Positions 1 through 7,434 of a stretch of DNA of 11,592 nt are shown here, piece by piece (the first letter of the stretch is position 1; each line of letters opens with the position of its first letter). A program made the translations under genes and the position numbers. The notes beneath the pieces were generated by a model. It was given only the letters and a program-made list of their open reading frames with translations. It searched no databases and was not told where the DNA came from. The stretch is from Euperipatoides rowelli (taxonomy: Eukaryota; Onychophora; Udeonychophora; Euonychophora; Peripatopsidae): assembly GCA_003024985.2 (NCBI GenBank), contig PXIH01S0014672.1. One strand, written 5' to 3'.

Positions 1-17
1 TGTGTGTGTGTGTGTGT
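1..17. repeat. (TG)n microsatellite at window edge
   Basis: Seventeen bases of uninterrupted TG dinucleotide begin the window and probably continue beyond it. The run lies directly against the last readable integrase codons of the minus-strand retroelement, so it may mark where the 3' part of that element was lost or interrupted. A second (TG)8T run of the same length is at 6923-6939. Confidence 0.95.
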
Positions 18-19
18 AA

Positions 20-175
20 AGATGTGACCATCGGGTTTGGTCTGCATGTCTCTTGGATTCTTGACCATCAGGAAACAAGACTATATATGTGACCGGTCCA
101 AGTATGTGTTTTAATATCCCTTCCTCCCATTTGCACATTGACTTCCTACCAAAGGTCTTTGTTAGGATCCTCACC
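20..175 (-). pseudogene. pol: Integrase C-terminal GPY/F domain remnant
   Basis: The GPY/F module of gypsy integrases takes part in multimerisation and DNA contact. One frame is open from about 190 to the (TG)n run: TRVRILTKTFGRKS, then KWEEGILKHI, the diagnostic LGPVTYIV (GPVTYIV at 79-99), and KRHADQ. W, G, GP.TY and the final RH.DQ are at the expected places for a K02A2.6-like protein. No chromodomain follows before the frame enters the dinucleotide run. This domain is too short and too far from an ATG to stand out as an open frame and is identified only from its motifs. Confidence 0.85.
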
Positions 176-584
176 CTGGTTTTAAATTTGTTGCCCCTGG
201 CTATTATTGGAAGTAGGGTAGTGGGTTGATCCTTTTTAGCCAGTTGTAAAGTTTGTGACCTAGAAATGGTTCTGCAGGTGTTGATTTAAGCCTAGAGTGT
301 GGTGTACTTCTGTAGGTAAATAATAGGTCATTTATTTGTATTTCAAGTGTGTTTTGTCATCTGGGTCTAGCTTATTTAGGAAGTTTCTGGCAATTTCCAC
401 GAAGCGCTCTGCCTGTCCAATAATTGATGGATGGTACAGTGGGGATTTAGTGTGTTTAATCCCTGTGTTTCTGCAAAATGTTTCAAATTCGCTGGGGGTG
501 AATTGGGTTCCATTATTGGAAAATATATGTTTAGGATATCCATAGCGAATGAAATATTCTTCCAGTGCTAACAAGAAACATTTT
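176..584 (-). pseudogene. pol: Integrase catalytic core remnant, first Asp deleted and second Asp changed
   Basis: The core would join element DNA to host DNA using a D,D,E triad. KMFLV (570-584), which in the family comes just before the first catalytic Asp, is followed immediately and in another frame by ALEEYFIRYGYP (from 569), which normally lies tens of residues after it. The segment carrying the first Asp is therefore deleted. The second Asp motif, normally SDNGTQF, is SNNGTQF (500-520, Asn at 515-517). The Glu motif is kept as GQAERFVE (Glu at 407-409). The frame stops at 332; after a small indel it resumes as FTYRSTPHSRLKSTPAEPFLG (about 255-320), a strong gypsy integrase signature, and stops again at two adjacent stops near 200. 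Confidence 0.92.
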
Positions 585-865
585 ATTTAGGATGGGTCCT
601 GATCCATGGACCATTTGGTCTTATCCATGGGTGGATTGACACCTTACCTGGGTTTTTTTGCTGCAGTTGACAGGTTCGGCAGTTACGTGTAATTTGTTGG
701 ATGTCCATATCAATACGAGGCCACCAGCATACCGAACGAGCTAAAAGTTTCATCCTAACTACTCCTGTGTGGCAATGATTTAGTTCTTTTAGGACTGCAG
801 TTCTTAGAGATTTGTAAATGATGACCCGAAGGCCACATACTAAGCAGTTATCTTGGATGGCCATT
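583..865 (-). pseudogene. pol: Integrase N-terminal HHCC zinc-binding domain remnant
   Basis: This segment binds zinc and helps integrase multimerise. The frame opens as MAIQDNCLVCGLRVIIYKSL, the usual beginning after the RNase H linker. The zinc site reads LNHCHTGVVRMK followed by WWPRIDMDI and NCRTCQ. The family pattern is LHxxHxG...CxxC: the second His and both Cys are present, but the first His position is Asn (778-780), with another His just next to it (775-777). After PGKVSIHPW and GPWIRTH the usual run into the catalytic core breaks off. The upstream frame (to about 905) is shifted relative to the RNase H linker. Confidence 0.9.
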
Positions 866-1079
866 TGCTCTATTTTTATTTAAATTCAAGGGATAATAAT
901 ATTGTCCTGTGTTCTATTTTGTGGCCAACGATTATGGAGGCAACTTAGTATTTTACTTAGTTCTGGATCTTTTTCAGTTTCCACTGTTAGTTCATGGCTA
1001 GACCAGGGAAAATCTTCTACTTGATTTATAGTCAGAAGGTGTTCTATGTTTTCTTCAGATGAGGTTTCACCTTGTATTG

Positions 1080-1659
1080 GCAGTCTGGAAAGAGCATAAG
1101 CATTAGTGTGTTCCTTTCATGGTCTGTATATGATGTCAAACGTATAAGCTGCTAGTAAAAAAGACCAGCATTGAAGTTTTGCATCTGCTAATGTTGGGAT
1201 CTCCTTGTTTCCATTAAAAATTCTAGTGAGAGGTTTGTGGTCTGTTAAGAGGATAAATTTACAGCCAAAAATGAACTTGTGGAACTTTTTGACTGCAAAG
1301 ATAATGGCTACTCCTTCTTTGTCAAGTTGAGAATAGTTTCATTCCGCAGTTGTGAGTGATTTTTAAGCAAAAATGATAGGTTTTTCTGAACCATCTGGTA
1401 GCCTATATGATAACACAGCTCCTACTCTCCAGGGTGAGGAGTCGGATGCATCTATGAGAGGCAATTTGGGGTTGTAATGAGTTAAGACATGGTCAGAGCC
1501 AATTGGGCTTTTGATTCATTCAAATTCTTTAGAGGTCCAGATGTGACACTTTGCTTTAAAGATCAGGTATAAAATTGTGATTACCCTATCAGTGGTAGGA
1601 ATGACTTTGATTGGTCGACATTTTGTGGTAAGGGGGCTTTTCTGAGGGCTTCTATTTTA
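1080..1659 (-). pseudogene. pol: RT connection and RNase H remnant
   Basis: RNase H would degrade the RNA strand during reverse transcription. From about 1727 down to about 905 the sequence stays in one frame, broken only by stops at 1516-1518 (TGA), 1363-1365 (TAA), 1339-1341 (TGA) and 1117-1119 (TGA). Motifs in order are LTHYNPKLPLIDASDS (Asp at 1450-1452), GAVLSYRLPDGSEKPI, NYSQLDKEGVAI (Glu at 1315-1317), LLTDHKPL (Asp at 1240-1242), LAAYTFDIIYRP and HTNAYALSRLP. The last motif is normally HxNADALSR, so the fourth acidic residue is replaced by Tyr (1096-1098). Two stops fall where the family has Arg or Lys (after TTAE) and Gly (RPGKEH), consistent with single-base nonsense changes. A readable linker toward integrase continues to about 905. 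Confidence 0.93.
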
Positions 1660-2501
1660 GTAGGAGATGGACGTATGCCTTCAGCATCTATCAAATGCCC
1701 CAGGTATTCTACCTTGTTTTTTGGAACTCACACTTTTCCAAGTTTAAACGTATGCCACTGTCCTGTAAGGTTTTGAATACTATATTTGTCATCTAGATTT
1801 GATACAGGGTTGGTACTTGTGACAAGGATATTGTCCAGATAGCAGATGACATTTACTTTATGTATGGATGATAGTATTAATAGTGTCCATGATGCCTTGA
1901 AAGATGGCAGGGGCAGAAGTAATACCGAAAGGTAGTCGGGTAACTTTAAATAGTCCCTTGTGAGTATTTATGGTTAAATACTCTGTTGAATGAGCATCCA
2001 TGAGAACCTGTTGATATGCTTGGGATAAGTCTAGTTTTGTAATACTCTCCCTCCTGAAAATTTGGCCAGCATATCATCGATGATTGGTAAAGGAGACTGA
2101 TCTGTTATAAGATTATGGTTTAGGCCCACTTTATAATCACCACAGATCCTTAAGGTTCTGTTTTTTTTTTAAGAATGGGAACAATAGGAGAGGGCCATTT
2201 AAAAAATTTAGTTGGACATAAGATTCATTGATTTTGTAATTTGGTAAGCTCTTTTTCAATGTCTTGAATTAAAGCAAAAGGTATAGATAGGCCTGTGCTT
2301 GCAAAATTTAGGAATCACATATTTTATTAGAAATAATTTAGCTTCCACTCCTTTTATGCAGCCTAGCTCAGTTGAGAATAATTCTTCATATTTTTTTAAT
2401 AATAATTCGAGATTTGAATTTTTATTGCTTATACTGTTAATGTCATTGAAAATATTTGAAGAAATTCCCAAGCGGTCAAACCAAGAGCATCCTAATAAAT
2501 T
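1660..2501 (-). pseudogene. pol: Reverse transcriptase remnant (fingers, palm, thumb)
   Basis: RT would copy the element RNA into DNA. Starting from 2501, landmarks are LLKKYEELFS and VIPKFCKHRPI (entry region), then after a frame change DIEKELTKL, a TGA at 2225-2227, and KWPSPIVPILKK. The frame shifts again at an A10 run (2161-2170) to RICGDYK (2130-2147). Motif A is intact as KLDLSQAYQQ (2008-2037, Asp at 2029-2031), followed by LPFGITSAPAIFQ. Motif C, normally YxDD, reads YLDN (1830-1841): the second metal-binding Asp is Asn (AAT, 1830-1832). LNLEKCEFQK and EYLGHLIDAEGI (1680-1709) mark the thumb. At least five frame changes lie between motifs, near 2285, 2165, 2050, 1860 and 1735-1790. 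The domain order and wording leave no doubt about identity; activity is excluded. Confidence 0.93.
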
Positions 2502-2793
2502 TGAAAATCCATTTTTTCATAATATAAAGTTCCAAATTGTCTGCATAAAAATTATTAAGTTTTACATTTACTTTGCATACACCTAAAGCTTTAAAGGTGT
2601 GATCAAATGCTCTTAAAATTATTGGAGTTTTGTTTAGCTTCTTATTTGGCCAGAAATTCCTAAATGTTGAATTTGGTATGATCGAAATAGCAGCTCCAGT
2701 ATCTATCTCGAAGGAAATGTCTTTTCTATCAATGCTAAGTTGAGTTATTATTGGTTTTATATTTTCCCATTTGATTGACAGTTGTATAGGTGT
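2479..2793 (-). pseudogene. Retropepsin-type aspartic protease remnant
   Basis: This domain would cleave the Gag-Pol polyprotein. One frame is open for 105 codons (2793 to 2479), the longest open stretch of the element, although no ATG opens it because the domain is normally part of a polyprotein. It carries the retropepsin active site intact as FEIDTGAAISIIP; the catalytic Asp is at 2701-2703, Thr at 2698-2700 and Gly at 2695-2697. Upstream, KPIITQLSID is the usual lead-in. The frame ends at TGA (2476-2478); the expected C-terminal LLGxxW motif is still there as NLLGCSWFDRLG but in the neighbouring frame (about 2466-2501), giving a single small indel between the halves. Of all the domains this is the least damaged in its active site. 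Confidence 0.85.
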
Positions 2794-2934
2794 TTACTAT
2801 GATATTTTCATTTTTATTTGAGTTTGAAGCTAACTTTAATTTTTGGTTATGTCTAACAGTAGAATTATTTTTATTTTGCTTCAAAAACTGCTTCTTTATA
2901 TTTACAGTTTTTTGCCTTATGCAGTGTGTCACAG

Positions 2935-2986
2935 TGTTTAAATTTTAAACTATTTGATTCTGTTTAAATTTTAAACTACTTAATTC
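2935..2986. repeat. 26-bp tandem duplication inside the gag zinc-knuckle region
   Basis: Two adjacent 26-bp units, 2935-2960 and 2961-2986, differ at only two positions; both begin TGTTTAAATTTTAAACTA. Twenty-six is not a multiple of three, so the duplication shifts the reading frame immediately before the CCHC motif. Removing one unit conceptually brings the upstream ETELSSLKFK frame into line with the KHCDTLH frame, so this is an insertion made after the element had an intact gag. Confidence 0.85.
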
Positions 2987-3549
2987 TGTTTCAAAGAATG
3001 GTTTATTTCTAACAGAAAAGGTTTTACACTGGCATAATGTCTTTAGCATTGCATTTTTCAGTTTGGAAAATTATTGAATTCTTATAATTTAATTCTGCTG
3101 CTGCTAATTGTATTAATTGCTCGAACTGAATATCATCTTTTTCCAACATTATTCTTTTTTGAATTGAGTTATCTTTAATTCCATAAACGAATTGATCACT
3201 CAAAAAGAAATTTAATTTATCGTATAGTAGTTCACAGTTTACTGAAATTTTACATAATTCAGCTGCATATTCTATCACTGATTCATGCTGGAGTTGTATT
3301 CTTTGCCGGAGTTTAAATCATTCAACTCTTTCTAGCGGTTTAGGAGAATAAAGCTGTTCTAAAGTTTGAAATATTTGGTCTTAAGTTTTATCTTCTGGAT
3401 TATCCGGTGCTAAAATATTACACAATAAATTAAAGGTAGAATCTCCTATTATGGTTAAAATAGTGGGGACTTTAAGTTTATCTAAAGTCTTGTTAGCAAT
3501 TAAGAAACATCTAAGTTTCTATGCGTATCTGAGCCACTTCATGCGGAAG

Positions 3550-3575
3550 AATCGGAAGAATCAAAGCTTCCGATT
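3550..3575. repeat. 9-bp perfect inverted repeat in gag start
   Basis: AATCGGAAG (3550-3558) and CTTCCGATT (3567-3575) are exact reverse complements with an 8-base spacer. They lie in the first codons of the gag remnant, near a 9-bp near-duplication. This is probably incidental to the gag coding sequence. Confidence 0.6.
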
Positions 3576-3598
3576 TTAAAAATATTTTCTATTGCGGG

Positions 3599-3620
3599 TT
3601 TTTTTTTTTTTTTTTTTTTT
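3599..3620. repeat. T22 homopolymer at the gag end of the retroelement
   Basis: Twenty-two consecutive T bases separate the first readable gag codons from non-coding DNA. On the minus strand this is an A22 run immediately 5' of gag, where a 5' untranslated region and LTR should be. It could be an expanded A-rich leader, or the poly(A) tail of another minus-strand retroposon whose body would extend to higher coordinates. No such body is recognisable. Confidence 0.9.
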
Positions 3621-3655
3621 AAATGGCTTAGATTAAAGATTCAAGTTAAACATGT

Positions 3656-3698
3656 TGTCTTTGCCAAATTGTTATGTATTTACATAACAAGAAAGACA
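3656..3698. repeat. Long imperfect inverted repeat (17 paired bases)
   Basis: The inner arms TTGTTATGTA (3669-3678) and TACATAACAA (3681-3690) are perfect complements with a 2-base spacer. The outer arms TGTCTTT (3656-3662) and AAAGACA (3692-3698) are also perfect complements, separated from the inner stem by 6 bases on one side and 1 on the other. As DNA or RNA this forms a compact hairpin. No gene is next to it, so a role is not evident. Confidence 0.75.
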
Positions 3699-4238
3699 CA
3701 CTAAACATTATTATGTTACCACTTAGATGAGTATTTTAATAACTATAAAGATACGGTAATATACTAACAAGGAAAGTTCATCATTTATATTCCAGTAAAA
3801 CATTAACATTCTCTATAAAACTATTTGCAGTGCATCTGCAGATTGAGTTTGAAGCTAATCGATAATCAATGCTTTGATTATTATTGATTCTTGTGTATAT
3901 CTCATTTCAGATATACTACAGTTTTATATGCAGGTAAAGAACCTGCTAATAGTGTTTTATATGTAAGTATAGTACCTTCAAATAAGCACATCAAAATTTT
4001 AAAGTGTGCCTTTTTATGCTAATGTAGAATTTTGAATGACTGCACTAGTCTCCCTTGTGGAGACACAATATTCACAATATTTAGAATAATCCTTTTTTTT
4101 TTCTCAGCTAAGAGTAATCTGAAGACATTGTCATGTTAAAAATGTAATCCCTTAACATTTATATCCAGTTCCAAGCTAAAGTTATAAGAAGAATAGTTTG
4201 GTGAAGAAATTTAAATCTATTTGATTTCTTATTTTTGA
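3699..4238. other. AT-rich non-coding stretch
   Basis: No coding or known mobile-element signature is visible. Two small hairpins occur: TGCAG/CTGCA around 3828-3842 and AATCAA/TTGATT near 3867-3882. Such short palindromes are expected at this base composition. Confidence 0.6.
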
Positions 4239-4376
4239 AAATCTACAAGTAAACATGCCACATCTCCCGACCTTGACAGATTATCGCTTGATGGCCTTAA
4301 TAGCATTAAGAGTGGATACATAAAGATAAAGAATATTGTAGGCTCTATCCTGATGGAATACACCCACCAAGAATTA
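4239..4376 (+). other. Unidentified 46-codon open segment, possible old coding relic
   Basis: One plus-strand frame is open between TGA (4236-4238) and TAG (4377-4379) and is less AT-biased than its surroundings. It reads through SPDLDRLSLDGLNSIKSG and IKIKNIVGSILMEYTHQEL; there is no ATG at its beginning. The same frame continues past the stop with further stops, through GEPETRYNVFHLTNAA. I do not recognise a family. It may be a fragment of a decayed mobile-element protein or chance; no splice signals could be argued with confidence. Confidence 0.2.
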
Positions 4377-4379
4377 TAG

Positions 4380-6227
4380 CAATCTGATCAATATATAATG
4401 AGATGAAGAGGAGAACCGGAAACCAGATATAATGTTTTTCACTTAACTAACGCAGCATAAAAATACCCAAAAGAAGGTTTCCAGACCAAATCTTAGAACT
4501 TTTTCCTGTTAAAATTTGCATTTTAATTGTGAAGCTGTTGAACCATGAACTTTATTTCTATTGCAAGGTTCCAGGCATAATGAAATCTTTTAATATTTCC
4601 GCAGCCAAGTTTCTACCTTCAAAATCCTACCAGCCAATTGATGTCTATGTACTTTGTAAGCTTTCAATAAAACTAGAAATATTTTTTTATGCATTTTACA
4701 GCTCATCATTACAATACATATTTGCAATGTAGCCTACAACCCTTAATCTTTGTATAATAGACATAAAAAAAATAGATAAATTCTGCACAAATACTCCTGT
4801 ATTATGATACATGTCAACATGCACTTTTATTTACATTTGTACTCGTCATTCTGTAGAGTCTACACATCATTTTAATTCTTATGAGCAGTATTCCTGTTTT
4901 TCCATTACGAAGATCTTCTTGATAATAAAAAATAGCCTAATCACCAATTTAAATTAGGGATTTCAATTTTAATATAGGATGTATTAAATTTCATAGTCGT
5001 TTTTTTTATTATTATTATTATTAGGGACATTGCTTTTTACTATTTAAACTTGTTTTTACTGAGCACTAGGAGTTGAAAGGATTTAGAAATTCTCATTGTT
5101 ATAGTTAATATAAATTTAGTAATTGTTATAAGTTAGTTAATAGAATTTATTTTATAAAACTTAAATAAACATTTTTTTTTTTTACAATATTGAGCCTATC
5201 ATTTTTGTTCATAGATGAATGACATAGTCATAAATATAAAAGGCAATAAATTTTTTATTTAATATTTATATTTCTACGTTAAACTTAACAAGGAATGCTT
5301 TCTATCCTACTAATGTGTAATCAATAAATATAACTATGAAGAACTCGGATCCAATTTAACAGATATGTACACACAAACCAGGAACAGGTAATATACTTTT
5401 AATAATTGATCAGATTTATTAAAAATCATGAATTCGTAAAGTTTTGCCTAGTTTAGCATAAGGTAAGACCATGCAAAATTGAAGTAATATTTTTTTTTCT
5501 TTACACTATCTATAAGATCAGATTGTTTTGTATTTTTAATAAATGTAAATAATACGCTTTTGAACAAATTCAGTTGGAACAACACAGATATTTTGGAGAC
5601 AGTTAGATGACCACAGTTTTTTTAAATTTCAAATAGCCTACTTAGAATTTATTGTTTTGCTTTTTGACATTCACAAAAAGAAACAATAATAATAATGTAA
5701 TAACTCTACTGGATCTATATTTTATTTATTAAAAATAAAAAAAAACTAACCTAAATAGTATATTGACAAAGAGAAGGTGAGTAGCCTACTCATTCAATTT
5801 TCAAATGTATTTCTTTTCTGCATAAAATAGAATAACTCTTAGATCATTTCAGGTTTTTGGAGGTAAACTTTATGTATTTCATGCAAGATTGAGGCATTGT
5901 GTTCACATTAGACAATTTTATACTAGTTACTATCAAAAGTTACTCACAAATGTTTCTTCATTCGAGAGAACATTTATCAAAAATCTACTCTCAGTAGAAG
6001 AGTTTAGAGCCAGTTTCTGATAGCTACTCTCCGGATGATGCCCACTACAGATTATGTCAGTGTGATTTAAAAAAAAAAATTTCATTGGTCACCAAAATTA
6101 TTATTTTATAAATAGTTTTAAATAAAACTATTAAGCAAGTTTAATTTGATGGAATAAAATAAAAACTACTTAACAAAAAAACTACTTATCAATATCTATT
6201 AGCTACTGTATGTGGCAATTAAAACAC
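4380..6227. other. Long AT-rich non-coding stretch
   Basis: About 1.8 kb hold no supported gene. A 67-codon plus-strand open frame at 4529-4732 has low-complexity composition and no recognisable motif, and I treat it as chance. Minor items are an (ATT)5 microsatellite at 5008-5022, several T or A runs of 8-10 bases, and repeated copies of the heptamer TAGCCTA at 4730, 4933, 5634 and 5782. Confidence 0.6.
5008..5022. repeat. (ATT)5 microsatellite
   Basis: Five uninterrupted ATT units follow a short T run. The array is short and not otherwise notable. Confidence 0.9.
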
Positions 6228-6241
6228 AATTGTATAGGCTA
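6228..6241. repeat. Target-site duplication, left copy
   Basis: AATTGTATAGGCTA is repeated exactly at 6605-6618. The two copies bracket a tRNA-related SINE-like element, as expected for LINE-assisted insertion. Confidence 0.85.
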
Positions 6242-6253
6242 GCCAAGGGGCGG

Positions 6254-6318
6254 TGGCGCATTGCGTTGAGCTGTGCACCTTTATGTTCCTTGGTGTAGGC
6301 GAGAGCCAGGATCAAGGC
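6254..6318 (+). promoter_or_regulatory. Internal RNA polymerase III promoter (A and B boxes)
   Basis: A box TGGCGCATTG at 6254-6263 and B box GATCAAGGC at 6310-6318 match the consensus at all defined positions. They lie in the head of the SINE-like element in the right order on the plus strand. Whether they still drive transcription cannot be judged from sequence. Confidence 0.6.
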
Positions 6319-6510
6319 TCGGGCTGTCCAACCCCTACTTCCACTAGTCTTTCTTTCTGAAAGACAGGGAGTTTAGGGTTATATTCAACCAGTAGTAACT
6401 AATTTCCAACTTTGCGTTCCAAAGTTATGAATTTATAAAATTACACAAATAGGTGCAAAACATTACACCTGAACGTTTGATGTTATATGCTGATTGTCAC
6501 TTAGTAATAA

Positions 6511-6555
6511 ATTGTAAATATTGTAAATAAGTAAATGTAAATAATGTAAATAAAG
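6511..6555 (+). repeat. TGTAAATAA-type tandem tail of the SINE-like element
   Basis: Five imperfect units of TGTAAATA(A) or similar follow one another. Short tandem tails of this kind are usual where a SINE 3' end mimics its partner LINE. The second SINE-like element has the related TATATTGTAAATAA just before 7434, which suggests the two may share a mobilising partner. Confidence 0.7.
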
Positions 6556-6604
6556 ATTAGTAAAATAGATTAGCCTAAGCTGTTATGCGGGCATTATAAA
6601 AAAA

Positions 6605-6618
6605 AATTGTATAGGCTA
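6605..6618. repeat. Target-site duplication, right copy
   Basis: This is an exact copy of the 14 bases at 6228-6241, following the A run that ends the SINE-like element; its first two A bases merge with that run. Confidence 0.85.
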
Positions 6619-7131
6619 CGTTGAATTAAAGTTTCTTCAAGGGTAATATTGGACAATATTAATAAAAAAACTAATTAAGTGTCTTCTTTTAATTCAATTT
6701 CTCATCCGAAAAAATTTTGTTAATTAATTATTGTCTTGAAATAATGCATATATCATAAGGGTTGTGTATCAAATTCAATACTGTATACGAATGCTTAATT
6801 TTTTATCTGCACGCATTTCTACACATCTGGTTATAACAAAGTACTCCTAAAGTCCTCACTAAAAGCCTATTGCAATGATTAAAATAAAATAGCATATTTT
6901 ATTCAAATGAAGTTTTTTTTTTTGTGTGTGTGTGTGTGTACTTTTGTTATTATTGCTAATTTTATTATTTTATTGTTAATGTTATATAAACTAAAAAATG
7001 TATTATTGATAATAAATATAATTTAAAGAACTTTTATAGAACATTTTTATATGAAATATTTTACAACACTAAACTGCAGGTATTGTTTTCAATAATTAAG
7101 CACAGGTATCCATGAGTTATAAGGGCAAATA
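6619..7131. other. AT-rich non-coding stretch with (TG)n
   Basis: No gene or named repeat is visible apart from T11 followed by (TG)8T at 6913-6939. Confidence 0.6.
6923..6939. repeat. (TG)8T microsatellite preceded by a T run
   Basis: Eight TG units plus one T come directly after a T run of eleven (6913-6923). Confidence 0.92.
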
Positions 7132-7147
7132 ATTGTATGACAATAGT

Positions 7148-7433
7148 ACAGCTCCTGCGGTCCACCGGTTTAGACTGCTAGCTGCCGGAGCTTGTGCATA
7201 TAAAGGGATCAACGTTCGAACCCTGGGAAGCCCTGTGCTGAGGGATGATGGAATTGGTTCATCATACAGAACCAGGGAATTTTTCTCATTGTAGGTATAT
7301 CTAAAATAGAACTTTCACTCAAGAATTGGAATTATGGTAGACCAGTACCAGAAATAGACATATTAAATAATCACTATTGTTATAACCTGTATTGAAGATT
7401 GTATAGAATACATTGTATATATTGTAAATAAAC
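7148..7433 (+). mobile_element. Second tRNA-related SINE-like element
   Basis: The head is richer in G and C than its surroundings (about 7150-7240) and contains a perfect B box GTTCGAACC (7214-7222) inside the tRNA-like context AACGTTCGAACCCTGGG. The A box is poor: TAGCTGCCGG near 7189-7198 differs from the consensus at the key A, and its spacing is short, so the upstream promoter half has decayed or lies elsewhere in the head. The body contains ACCAGGGAATTTTTCTCATT and ends in TATATTGTAAATAA, after which a minisatellite begins without any spacer. The head differs from that of the element at 6242, so this is another family. Boundaries are uncertain. An 8-bp direct repeat ATTGTATG (7132-7139 and 7669-7676) could be a target-site duplication enclosing both this element and the minisatellite. 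Confidence 0.6.
7214..7222 (+). promoter_or_regulatory. Pol III B box
   Basis: GTTCGAACC matches GWTCRANNC exactly and is followed by CTGGG, as in the T-arm of a tRNA. Confidence 0.6.
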
Positions 7434-7434
7434 T

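Larger units (their letters stand above)
2871..3595 (-). pseudogene. gag: Retrotransposon Gag remnant (capsid part plus one broken zinc knuckle)
   Basis: Gag would package the element RNA in a cytoplasmic particle. The frame opens at 3595 with AIENIFKIGSFD, close to the usual Mag-type gag beginning, but no ATG is seen and the T22 run lies just upstream. It hits TGA at 3539-3541 and resumes in another frame with KWLRYA, stop TAG (3519-3521), then CFLIANK, ILTIIGDSTF and ILAPDNPEDKT before TAA at 3381-3383. LYSPKP and ERVE follow, then TGA at 3318-3320. The longest clean part is 3024-3310, with ESVIEYAAELCK, LSDQFVYGIKD and IQLAAAEL, which match the capsid C-terminal signature. After a stop and a frame change comes a zinc-knuckle relic at 2939-2874: CDTLH..AKNC fits the CGxxHxxxxC part, but the first Cys position is Phe (TTT), as is the first Cys expected for a second knuckle. 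Confidence 0.88.
18..3598 (-). mobile_element. Degenerate Ty3/gypsy-type LTR retrotransposon, internal region only
   Basis: Read on the minus strand from 3598 to 18, the order gag, zinc knuckle, aspartic protease, reverse transcriptase, RNase H, integrase is that of Ty3/gypsy elements; Ty1/copia elements place integrase before RT. Wording of the RT, RNase H and integrase resembles the K02A2.6-like proteins of the Mag lineage; this is recognition from memory, not a search. The copy is dead: about ten frame changes, at least eight in-frame stops, a small duplication in the zinc knuckle, a deletion in the integrase core and changed catalytic residues. No LTR, primer-binding site, polypurine tract or envelope frame is visible. 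The gag end meets a T22 run at 3599-3620 and the integrase end meets (TG)n at 1-17, so the copy is truncated at the gag side and truncated or cut off at the other. Confidence 0.93.
6242..6604 (+). mobile_element. tRNA-related SINE-like retroposon with perfect target-site duplications
   Basis: A 363-bp insertion is bounded by perfect 14-bp direct repeats (6228-6241 and 6605-6618). Its head is much richer in G and C than the surroundings and has RNA polymerase III promoter boxes: an A box TGGCGCATTG (6254-6263, fits TRGYNNANNG) and a B box GATCAAGGC (6310-6318, fits GWTCRANNC). The spacing is slightly longer than in a tRNA but normal for SINEs. An unrelated body (about 6340-6510) follows, then a tail of TGTAAATAA-like units (6511-6555). 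Between that tail and the A run at 6598-6606 lies a further segment of about 40 bp containing GCGGGCATTAT that does not look like tail. It would be transcribed by Pol III and moved by a partner LINE enzyme; both are knowledge of the class, not seen here. Confidence 0.8.

Noticed and set aside
336-545. Plus-strand open frame of 69 codons
   Set aside because: It is antisense to the integrase core remnant, whose minus-strand motifs are clear.
2299-2586. Plus-strand open frame of 95 codons
   Set aside because: It is antisense to the protease-RT junction of the retroelement and has low-complexity composition.
18-3598. An intact or domesticated retroviral-type gene
   Set aside because: Frame changes, stops and lost catalytic residues occur across all domains, and no envelope frame is present; no domain longer than the protease stays open.
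4529-4732. Plus-strand open frame of 67 codons
   Set aside because: No recognisable motif, AT-rich composition, no supporting context; length is within chance for this region.
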